Program-made: the position numbers and the translations under genes
Part shown: positions 57,183 through 64,000 of the stretch, piece by piece
Layout of the letters: every line of letters begins with the position of its first letter
Numbering within the stretch: position 1 is the stretch's first letter
DNA from: Streptomyces sp. NBC_01775
Lineage (GTDB): Bacteria; Actinomycetota; Actinomycetes; Streptomycetales; Streptomycetaceae
Length of the DNA stretch: 64,000 nt
Direction: 5' to 3'
Assembly (NCBI RefSeq): GCF_035917675.1
Contig: NZ_CP109104.1
Location: 3,658,001 to 3,722,000 of the forward strand
The notes under the pieces: model-generated
What the model was told of the DNA's origin: nothing
The model's database searches: none
What the model saw: only the letters and a program-made list of their open reading frames with translations

Positions 57183-59219
57183 TCAGTCCCCGTTGCGCCC
57201 CTTGGAGGGCTGGGAGAGACGGTCGAGCATGATGCCGAGGCAGACGATGGCCACGCCGGCCGGGAAGCCCTGGGACAGGTCACCCTTGGAAAGGCCCTGC
57301 ACGACCATGAAGCCGGTCGCGCCGCCGCCGATCAGACCGGCGATGACGACCATGGACAGCACCAGGACCACACCCTGGTTGAGCGCCACCAGCATCGACT
57401 TGCGGGCCAGCGGGAGCTGGACCCCGAGGAGCTGCTGCCGGCTGGTGGCACCCAGCGAGGTGGACGCCTCCATCGCGGCCGGGTCGACGTGGCGCAGCCC
57501 CTGCGTGGTGATGCGGATGACGGCGGGTGCCGCGTAGATGATGGCGGCGAGGATGCCGCCGGTGCGGTTCTGGCCCACCAGCGCGATCACCGGGATCAGA
57601 TACACGAACTGCGGCATCGTCTGCATGGTGTCCAGCACCGGCCGCATGATCCGCTCCGCCCGTTCCACCCGGGCGCACAGGATGCCGACCAGCACGCCGA
57701 GGACGAGGGTGAGGACCAGCCCCGCGAGCACCTGCGAGAGGGTGTCCATCGCGACGTCCCACAGCCGCATCCAGCCGATCAGCGCCAGGCAGATCACGCC
57801 GGTCAGCGCCGCGCGCCAGGTGCCGACGATCCAGCCGACGACCGCGACGAGCAGCGCCAGCGCCCACCAGGGCGTGGCCAGCAGGCCGTCGCGCAGCGGG
57901 TTGAGGACGTACTCGGTGAAGCCCTCGGCCCAGGTGATGGTGCCGCCCAGGACGGGGATGCCGGAGCCGAGGTGGTCGGTGATCCAGTTGATCTTGGTGT
58001 CCAGGGAGTTGGCGATGTCGACGGTCCAGCCCTCGGGCCACTCGTCCCCGCCCAGCGACGAGCCGATCGCGGCGAAGACCCCGAACAGCACGACGATCAG
58101 GCCCCACACGGCGAGCCGCAGCCGGGCCATGGTGCGGGAGAGCCCGGCCTTGACGACATCGTCGAGCCGCTCGCCCGCCGCCGCCGTCGTACGGTCCAGC
58201 AGCATGGCGATCAGGACGACGGCGACGCCCGCGATCAGCGCCTTGCCGATCTTCAGTCCGCCGAGGGCCTGGTAGATCTCGTCACCGAGACCGCCGCCGC
58301 CGATGAGGGAGGCGAGGACGACCATGGACAGACACATCATGATCGTCTGGTTGAGGCCGAGCATCATCTGCCGTCGGGCCAGCGGCAGCCGCGCGGTGAC
58401 CAGCCGCTGCCAGGGGCTGGCGCCCAGCGAGATGGACGCCTCCAGCGCGGCGGGGTCCGCGGTGCGCAGCCCGAGCGCGGTGAGCCGGGCGATGGGCGGC
58501 GCCGCGTAGATGACGGTGGCGATCAGCGCCGAGGGCACGCCGACGCCGAACATCAGCAGCAGCGGCAGCAGGAACGCGAACGCCGGCATGACCTGCATGG
58601 TGTCGAACACCGGGCGCAGGAGCCGCTCGCAGCGGTCGGACAGGCCCGAGGCCAGGCCGAGCAGGAGGCCGAGCACCGCGGCGCTGAGGACAGCGACCAC
58701 CATCAGCGACAGCGTCTCCATCGTCGGCTCCCACATGCCCAGCACGCCGCAGACCGCGAAGACGGCCAGCGCGGTCGCGCCGGTGCGCAGGGCGCGCTTG
58801 GAGAGGTCGGATCCGCCGGCCGCCCAGGCGATCAGCGTGCCGAGGACGGTGACGCCGACGTAGCCCATGGAGTCGAGCAGGCTGGTGATGCCGTCGACCG
58901 AGAACTCCGCCGCGTTGGAGAAGTGCAGCAGGAAGTACAGGAAGAGCCAGTGCGACTCACGGTTGTCGACCAGCCAGTTGTCCAGGTCGTTCAGCGGGGT
59001 CTTCACATCCGCTGTGAGCCCGTGCGGCCAGATGCCGGAGCCGGTCACCAGGGCGCTGATGACGACGACCAAGGCGGCGACGGCCAGGGCGACGGCCTTC
59101 GGGTTGCCCACGAGGCGGGAGAGCGCCGAGGGCGGGCCGGCCGGGGGTTCGGGGGCGGGCTCGGGGCCGGGGGCTGCCGGCTGGACCGGCTCGTCCTTGG
59201 TGAGGGTCGAGGAACTCAT
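57183..59219 (-). CDS. glycine betaine ABC transporter permease with two fused permease domains
   Basis: This 678 aa protein contains two complete permease units. Each has the cytoplasmic EAA loop: EASISLGASPWQRLVTARLP in the first half and EASTSLGATSRQQLLGVQLP in the second. The pairs FDTMQVMPAFAFLLPLLLMF / LDTMQTMPQFVYLIPVIALV and VIYAAPPIARLTALGLR / IIYAAPAVIRITTQGLR confirm internal duplication. Usually such transporters use a homodimer of one-domain permeases (ProW/OpuAB), so the fusion makes a pseudo-symmetric channel. GGGGAGG precedes ATG 59219. It lies between the ATPase gene and copy 2 binding protein. Confidence 0.93.
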   Translation of the reverse strand: MSSSTLTKDEPVQPAAPGPEPAPEPPAGPPSALSRLVGNPKAVALAVAALVVVISALVTGSGIWPHGLTADVKTPLNDLDNWLVDNRESHWLFLYFLLHFSNAAEFSVDGITSLLDSMGYVGVTVLGTLIAWAAGGSDLSKRALRTGATALAVFAVCGVLGMWEPTMETLSLMVVAVLSAAVLGLLLGLASGLSDRCERLLRPVFDTMQVMPAFAFLLPLLLMFGVGVPSALIATVIYAAPPIARLTALGLRTADPAALEASISLGASPWQRLVTARLPLARRQMMLGLNQTIMMCLSMVVLASLIGGGGLGDEIYQALGGLKIGKALIAGVAVVLIAMLLDRTTAAAGERLDDVVKAGLSRTMARLRLAVWGLIVVLFGVFAAIGSSLGGDEWPEGWTVDIANSLDTKINWITDHLGSGIPVLGGTITWAEGFTEYVLNPLRDGLLATPWWALALLVAVVGWIVGTWRAALTGVICLALIGWMRLWDVAMDTLSQVLAGLVLTLVLGVLVGILCARVERAERIMRPVLDTMQTMPQFVYLIPVIALVGQNRTGGILAAIIYAAPAVIRITTQGLRHVDPAAMEASTSLGATSRQQLLGVQLPLARKSMLVALNQGVVLVLSMVVIAGLIGGGATGFMVVQGLSKGDLSQGFPAGVAIVCLGIMLDRLSQPSKGRNGD

Positions 59220-59271
59220 ATCCGCCTCCCCCCGGTGCGGGCCGCCGCCGCGGCGGTGTGCGGGCGTGCGC

Positions 59272-60444
59272 TCATACCGCGGCCACCTCCCGCTCCTTGC
59301 CGCCGTCCCCGTCGCGGGGGCCGCCGTCCCCACCGTCGTCGGACTCCTTGTCGAGACCGGCGACGACACTCAGGAGGCTCGCGTGGTCGACGACGCCGAG
59401 GGTGCGGCCGTCCTCCACGACGCGGCAGAGCGCGCCGCTGCGCGCGACGGTCTCGATGGCGTCGGCCACCAGGGTGTCGGGCGGGATCTCGGTGCCGGAC
59501 CCCGCCTCGGCGGAGGCGGCCGGGCGCATGGCGCGCCGTACGGAGATGACCTGCTCGCGCGGCACGTCGCGGACGAAGTCGCGCACGTAGTCGTCGGCCG
59601 GGTTGGCGACGATCTCCTCGGGGGTGCCCAGCTGCACGATGGCGCCGTCGCGCATCAGCGCGATGCGGTCGCCCAGGCGCAGGGCCTCCGACAGGTCGTG
59701 GGTGATGAAGATCATCGTGCGGCCCTCCTCGCGGTGGAGCCGGATGACCTCCTCCTGCATGTCGCGGCGGATCAGCGGGTCCAGCGCGCTGAACGGCTCG
59801 TCGAACAGGAGGACCTGCGGGTCGACGGCGAGCGCGCGGGCCAGCCCGACGCGCTGCTGCTGGCCGCCGGACAGCTGCCCGGGGCGGCGCTCGCCCAGGC
59901 CCTCCAGGCCGACCTTGGCGACCATCTCGGCGGCGCGGGCGCGGCGCTCGGCCTTGCCCTGGCCCTGGATCTCCAGTCCGTAGGCGACGTTGTCGGTCAC
60001 GGAGCGGTGGGGCAGCAGGCCGAAGTTCTGGAAGACCATGGCGGCGCGGTGCCTGCGCACCTCGCGCAGCTGCTCCTTGTCCATGCCGACGACGTCCTCG
60101 CCGTCGAGGAGGACCTCGCCCGCCGTGGGCTCGATCAGCCGGGTCAGGCAGCGGACGAGCGTGGACTTGCCTGAGCCTGACAGGCCCATGACCACAAATA
60201 CCTCGCCCTTCCGGACGTCGAAGGAGACGTCGCGCACGGCGGCCGTGCAGCCCGTCTTCTCCCGCAGCTCGGTCTGGGACAGACCGGTCAGCGAGGCGTC
60301 GTCCGGAATCCTGGCCGCCTTGGGGCCGAAGACCTTCCACAGGTTCCGGACGGAGAACACGGAGGAAGCGGAACCTCCTCCGCCGTCTCGCGGGTTCTCT
60401 GCGGCGTCTTCGACTGTGGCTGTGGCCTCAGGGGACTCGGACAT
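59272..60444 (-). CDS. glycine betaine/choline ABC transporter ATP-binding protein
   Basis: This is the ATPase subunit (390 aa) of the ProV/OpuAA type. Walker A is [20 protein letters not shown]; the ABC signature is [20 protein letters not shown]; Walker B is [20 protein letters not shown]. The helical insertion [20 protein letters not shown] before the Walker A region is typical of QAT-type ATPases. The C-terminal portion ([20 protein letters not shown]) is a CBS-like regulatory module that may sense ionic strength or a nucleotide. Its ATG overlaps the flavoenzyme stop (TGATG), so import and oxidation are translationally coupled. A Glu/Gly-rich tail ends it. Confidence 0.95.
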   Translation of the reverse strand: MSESPEATATVEDAAENPRDGGGGSASSVFSVRNLWKVFGPKAARIPDDASLTGLSQTELREKTGCTAAVRDVSFDVRKGEVFVVMGLSGSGKSTLVRCLTRLIEPTAGEVLLDGEDVVGMDKEQLREVRRHRAAMVFQNFGLLPHRSVTDNVAYGLEIQGQGKAERRARAAEMVAKVGLEGLGERRPGQLSGGQQQRVGLARALAVDPQVLLFDEPFSALDPLIRRDMQEEVIRLHREEGRTMIFITHDLSEALRLGDRIALMRDGAIVQLGTPEEIVANPADDYVRDFVRDVPREQVISVRRAMRPAASAEAGSGTEIPPDTLVADAIETVARSGALCRVVEDGRTLGVVDHASLLSVVAGLDKESDDGGDGGPRDGDGGKEREVAAV

Positions 60445-62006
60445 CACGCAACACCTCCCGGTGCCGTTGTCTCTCGGTTGTCGGTCGCAGTGGGTCGGAT
60501 GAGATCGACCGCCTTCTCGCCCAGCATCAGCACGCCGATCATCGGGTTGACGGCGGGCAGGGTCGGGAAGACGGAGGCGTCCGCGATGCGAATGCCCTCC
60601 AGGCCGCGGATGCGCAACTCGGGGTCGACGACGGCGAGTTCGTCGTTCGCCGCGCCCATCCGGCAGGTGCCCGCCGGGTGGTAGACGGTGTGCGCGACCT
60701 TGCGGGCGTACTCGCTCAGGTCCTCGTCGGAGGTCACCTCGGGGCCGGGGCAGACCTCGCGCTTGAGCCACTTGGCGAACGGCTCGGCCTTCGCCACCTC
60801 GCGGGCCAGCTTGATGCCGTCGACCAGGGTGCGGCCGTCGTAATCGTTTTCGTCCTCGAAGTACTTGAAGTCGAGGGCCGGCTTGACCCCGGGGTCGGCC
60901 GAGGTGAGGTAGACCCGGCCCCGGCTGCGGGACTTGGGGATGTTCGGCGTCATCGCCACCCCGTGCTCGGGACGTTCGTAGCCCAGCCGCTCGGGGTTGT
61001 CGGTGAACGGTATTTGGTAGAAGTGGAACATCAGGTCCGGGCCGTCGTGGTCCGGGTCCCGGCGGACGAAAAGGCCCGCGTCGGAGTCCATCGCGGAGTT
61101 GCCCGGCAGGGGCCCGTGGGTCTCCCACACGATCACCGACTCAGGGTGGTCGGTCAGGTTCTCGCCCACGCCCTGGAGGTCGTGGACGACGGGGATGCCG
61201 AGGGCCTCCAGGTCCTGCCTGCGGCCGATGCCGGAGTGGTTGAGCAGCCGCGGTGTGTCGATGGCGCCCGCGCTGACGATGACCTCGCGCCCGGCGGTGA
61301 GCAGCTTCTCCTCACCGTCCTTGGTGCGGATGTGCACCCCGGTCGCGCGCGTGCCCTCCAGCTCCAGCTTGCAGGCCCAGGTCTCCAGCAGGATGTGCAG
61401 GTTGGGGCGGTCGCCGGCCTCGATGTGGGGGTGGAGGTAGGCGACGGAGGCGGAGGAGCGCTTGTTGTTCCCGGGGTGGTAGGAGAGGTCGAAGAAGCCG
61501 ACGCCCTCGTAGAAGGGCCGGTCGTTGAAGCCGACGACCTCGGGGATGCCCAGCGCGTCCTTCGCGGCGTCGATCCAGTCCTGCGCGATGGGGTTCTGGT
61601 CCCTCTTGGCCACGCGCACCACGTTGTTGCGCAGCTTGCCGAAGTAGGGGTCCATGGCCTTGGCGCCCCAGCCCTCGGCCCCGGCCCGCTCCCACTCGTC
61701 CCAGTCGGAGGGCAGGGGCTTGAAGGAGATGAGGGTGTTGTGCGAGGAGCAGCCGCCGAGCACCTTGGCGCGGCTGTGCAGGATGTGGGAGTTGCCGCGC
61801 GGCTGTTCCGTCGTCGTGTACTCGTAGTCGAGTTCGCCGCCGAGCAGGCCCAGCCATTTGCGCAGGGTGAGTACCTCGGGCCGGTCGATGTCGGTGGGAC
61901 CGCCCTCGATGAGGGCGACGGTGGTGTCCGGGTCTTCGGCGAGCCGTGAGGCGATCACCGATCCGGCCGTACCGCCGCCGACGATCACGTAGTCGTAGTC
62001 GGACAT
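60444..62006 (-). CDS. choline oxidase/choline dehydrogenase-like GMC flavoenzyme
   Basis: This enzyme oxidises choline to betaine aldehyde, possibly on to glycine betaine. The 520 aa protein begins with the FAD fold [20 protein letters not shown]. The segment [15 protein letters not shown] contains His89 in the position of the covalently flavinylated His of Arthrobacter choline oxidase; classical BetA dehydrogenases lack it. The C-terminal active-site region has [13 protein letters not shown] and [26 protein letters not shown] lies nine bases before ATG 62006. Its stop overlaps the ATPase start. Upstream lies a tandem TTGAGYAACAC array that may be an operator. Confidence 0.93.
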   Translation of the reverse strand: MSDYDYVIVGGGTAGSVIASRLAEDPDTTVALIEGGPTDIDRPEVLTLRKWLGLLGGELDYEYTTTEQPRGNSHILHSRAKVLGGCSSHNTLISFKPLPSDWDEWERAGAEGWGAKAMDPYFGKLRNNVVRVAKRDQNPIAQDWIDAAKDALGIPEVVGFNDRPFYEGVGFFDLSYHPGNNKRSSASVAYLHPHIEAGDRPNLHILLETWACKLELEGTRATGVHIRTKDGEEKLLTAGREVIVSAGAIDTPRLLNHSGIGRRQDLEALGIPVVHDLQGVGENLTDHPESVIVWETHGPLPGNSAMDSDAGLFVRRDPDHDGPDLMFHFYQIPFTDNPERLGYERPEHGVAMTPNIPKSRSRGRVYLTSADPGVKPALDFKYFEDENDYDGRTLVDGIKLAREVAKAEPFAKWLKREVCPGPEVTSDEDLSEYARKVAHTVYHPAGTCRMGAANDELAVVDPELRIRGLEGIRIADASVFPTLPAVNPMIGVLMLGEKAVDLIRPTATDNRETTAPGGVA

Positions 62007-62051
62007 AGGGGACTTGCTCCTTGGGGTTCCACACGCTCACGGCGGGCCGCG

Positions 62052-62101
62052 ATTGTTCAAGAGTGTTACTCAAGGGGTGTTGCTCAACGCGTGGTGCTCA
62101 A
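62052..62101. promoter_or_regulatory. four tandem ~14-bp repeats in the leader of the choline oxidase operon
   Basis: On the minus strand the sequence reads TTGAGCACCACGCG, TTGAGCAACACCCC, TTGAGTAACACTC and TTGAACAAT in tandem, 46-95 bases upstream of the flavoenzyme ATG. The 13-14 base period keeps copies on alternating faces of the helix. A regulator-binding array (for example for a TetR-type betaine regulator) is likely. A second array with TACTGCTGAG and GGGTACTC repeats follows at 62117-62170; the rest of the 284-base gap (62007-62290) shows nothing else. Confidence 0.6.
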
Positions 62102-62290
62102 CGGGTGTGCCAGGGGTACTGCTGAGTGCTCTGGATACTGCTGAGTACTGGGGGTACTCGGGGTACTCGTATGCCGGGAGTCCCGGACTGAGGGGGCCGG
62201 ATGATGCGGGGATGCGGGGATACGGGGATACCGGAAACACGCCGTCGCGGCCGGTAGGCGCGTGGGGTGGTCGCACCGGCCGGGTCCGCT

Positions 62291-63793
62291 TCAGCCGGCG
62301 AACCAGCGGACCGGGCCCGGGCGCAGGTTCTCGTACACGTGCTTGGTCTCGCGGTACTCGGCGAGACCGTGCGGGCCCAGTTCACGGCCGACGCCGGACT
62401 TGCCGAATCCTCCCCACTCGGCCTGCGGCAGGTACGGATGGAAGTCGTTGATCCACACCGTGCCGTGGCGCAGCCGCGCGGCGACCCTGCGCGCCCGGGC
62501 CGTGTCGCTGGAGAAGACGGCGCCCGCGAGGCCGTACTCAGTGTCATTCGCAAGCGTTACAGCTTCGTCCTCCGTGCTGAAGCTCTCTACTGTCAAGATT
62601 GGGCCAAAGGTCTCCTCCCGGATGACCCGCATCCCGCGGTGGCAGTTGTCCAGCACCGTCGGGGAGTAGAAATAGCCCTCGGCGGGCCGGACCTCGGAGG
62701 GCTTGGGCCGCTCTCCGCCGCAGCGCGCCACGGCACCTTCGGCGAGCGCGGAGGCGACGTAGTCCTCGGTCTTCGCCCGCTGCTGCTCGGAGACCAGCGG
62801 CCCGCACTCGACGCCGTCCTCGGTACCGCGGCCCAGGCGGATGCGCTGGGCACGGGCTGCGAGCTCGGCCACGAAGCGTTCCTTGACGGACTCCTCGATG
62901 ATCAGCCGGGCACCGGCCGAGCAGACCTGGCCGCTGTGGATGAACGCCGCGTTGAGTGCCTGGTCGACAGTGGCGTCGAAGCCCTCTTCGGTGGCGCAGG
63001 CATCCGCGAACACGACGTTGGGGTTCTTGCCGCCGAGTTCGAGCGCGACCTTCTTGACGGTGGGCGCGGCGGCCTGGGCGACCTTGGTTCCGCTGGCCAG
63101 TCCGCCCGTGAAGGAGACCAGGTCGACGTCGGGGTGCTCGGACAGCCGGGCTCCGACGGGGTCGCCCGCGCCGGTGACCAGGTTGGCCACACCGGCCGGA
63201 AGCCCGGCCTCCACCAGCAGCTTCACCAGGTGGACCGTGGACATCGGGGTGATCTCGCTGGGCTTGATGACGAAGGTGTCGCCGGCCGCCAGCGCCGGGG
63301 CCACCTTCCAGCTCGCCTGGAGGAGGGGGTAGTTCCAGGGAGTGATCATGGCGCAGACGCCCACGGGTTCGTGGACGACGACGCTGTGCACATCGGCGCT
63401 GCCCGCGTCGACGACACGGCCGCCGGACTCGTTCATGACGAGGTCGGCGAAGTACCGGAAGGCGTTCGTCACATCGTCCACGTCGACCCGGCCCTCTTCG
63501 AGGGTCTTTCCGGTGTCGCGGGACTCGATGAGCGCGATCTCCTCGCGGTCACGCTGGAGCAGATCCGCCACGCGCCGCAGCAGCGCGGCCCGTTCCGCGG
63601 TCGGGGTGTGCGGCCATTCGCCCTGGTCGAAGGCGCGACGGGCCGCGGCGATCGCGGCATCGGTGTCCGCTGCGTCGCCCTCGGCGACGACGGCGAGCGT
63701 GGTGGCGTCGGCGGGGTCGAGAACCTCCCGCGTTCCGCCGGCCGTGGCCGTCCGCCACTCGCCATCAATGTGCATGCTCTCCACTACGGACAC
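62291..63793 (-). CDS. betB: betaine-aldehyde dehydrogenase
   Basis: This NAD-dependent aldehyde dehydrogenase (500 aa from GTG 63793) oxidises betaine aldehyde to glycine betaine. It shows the catalytic Cys in IHSGQVCSAGARLIIEE, the general-base Glu in ALELGGKNPNVVFADA, NAD-binding ITPWNYPLLQASWKVAPALA and VSFTGGLASGTKVAQAA, and the closing WGGFGKSGVGRELGPHGLAE. The start MSVVESMHIDGEWRTATA is taken because GGAAGG lies ten bases upstream; the frame stays open to a GTG at 63868. It is followed on the same strand by the choline oxidase gene, 284 bases on, completing the choline-to-betaine pathway. Confidence 0.94.
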   Translation of the reverse strand: MSVVESMHIDGEWRTATAGGTREVLDPADATTLAVVAEGDAADTDAAIAAARRAFDQGEWPHTPTAERAALLRRVADLLQRDREEIALIESRDTGKTLEEGRVDVDDVTNAFRYFADLVMNESGGRVVDAGSADVHSVVVHEPVGVCAMITPWNYPLLQASWKVAPALAAGDTFVIKPSEITPMSTVHLVKLLVEAGLPAGVANLVTGAGDPVGARLSEHPDVDLVSFTGGLASGTKVAQAAAPTVKKVALELGGKNPNVVFADACATEEGFDATVDQALNAAFIHSGQVCSAGARLIIEESVKERFVAELAARAQRIRLGRGTEDGVECGPLVSEQQRAKTEDYVASALAEGAVARCGGERPKPSEVRPAEGYFYSPTVLDNCHRGMRVIREETFGPILTVESFSTEDEAVTLANDTEYGLAGAVFSSDTARARRVAARLRHGTVWINDFHPYLPQAEWGGFGKSGVGRELGPHGLAEYRETKHVYENLRPGPVRWFAG

Positions 63794-64000
63794 CTTGGGT
63801 ACTGCCTTCCATAACCGCTGCTTTCTTCCGGGTGGTGGCCCGGTGCCCTCGTTGAGGGCTTTTGCCACGCCCTAGGGCAGTTGGCAAGTCGGAACCCTGC
63901 CCCGTCCTTCCGATCTCATGTCCTGAATTCGCTAACAAGTGGGCTTCATCACTGGCCGAAGTGCGGCGGGCGGGCGACGCTCGTAGGGTAAATGGGTCTA
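63794..64000. other. upstream region at the window edge
   Basis: These 207 bases precede the betaine-aldehyde dehydrogenase gene. They contain the palindrome GCCCTAGGGC (63869-63878) and AT-richer stretches near 63920-63955 likely to be promoters for a divergent gene beyond the window. No ORF is recognised. Confidence 0.4.

Noticed and set aside
62052..62101. CRISPR array
   Set aside because: Units are 13-14 bases, contiguous and degenerate; the promoter position fits operators better.

Overview
The window looks like a core chromosomal segment of a Streptomyces or a very close relative. It is extremely GC-rich, third codon positions are almost always G or C, GTG starts and ATGA/GTGA overlaps are common, and only one TTA leucine codon was noticed. 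It carries Streptomyces-type families (an SCO4848-like membrane protein, CU044_5270, DUF6716, DUF6247, MmyB-type XRE regulators). From memory the gene order resembles the S. coelicolor interval around SCO4828-SCO4882 read backwards. No tRNA, rRNA, CRISPR array, transposase or integrase was recognised.

Layout. 1-6.8 kb: a nonulosonic-acid (sialic acid/Kdn-like) glycopolymer cluster in two divergent arms. One arm runs DUF6716 glycosyltransferase, neuA-HAD, neuB (leaving the window); the other is a family 2 glycosyltransferase translationally coupled to a polysialyltransferase-family enzyme. 7-17.5 kb: envelope and signalling genes, namely a secreted protein, an amidase, a lipoprotein L,D-transpeptidase, an ECF sigma factor with its membrane partner, a double-SUKH protein, an anchored protein and a GH20 hexosaminidase lipoprotein. 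17.5-22.1 kb: a UraD-like gene, then sdhCDAB. 22.3-33 kb: a small secreted peptide, an MFS exporter with a TTA codon, a BAAT-type lipoprotein hydrolase, a GNAT, an MMPL transporter with a fused regulatory-like domain, an OmpR/HK pair, and an ECF sigma/CU044_5270 pair flanked by direct repeats. 33.3-40.8 kb: metallophosphoesterase, SCO4848-like protein, D,D-carboxypeptidase, YihY, 2H ligase-like protein, trpS and rocD. 41-53.3 kb: a patchy accessory stretch with DUF1963, GntR, a DUF6247 gene with a frameshifted partner, DUF1330, a hydroxyacid dehydrogenase, an NCS1 permease, a MocR divergon, an XRE divergon and an I36-type inhibitor. 53.6-63.8 kb: a CopD-like protein, then a choline/glycine betaine locus with two binding proteins, a fused double permease, an ATPase, a choline-oxidase-like flavoenzyme and betaine aldehyde dehydrogenase.

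How the parts work together. The first cluster should make and polymerise an acidic nonulosonic sugar for the cell wall. The sdh genes form respiratory complex II. The last block should import choline or betaine and oxidise choline to the osmoprotectant glycine betaine.

The least ordinary signals are: (i) two small cassettes, each lying between the intact 3' end of a regulatory gene and a 44-53 bp near-perfect echo of that 3' end; (ii) repeat arrays in promoters (62.05 kb, 42.56 kb) and between convergent genes (40.91 kb); (iii) low-complexity expansions inside the glycopolymer enzymes. Starts, domain boundaries and functions were read by eye without searches.
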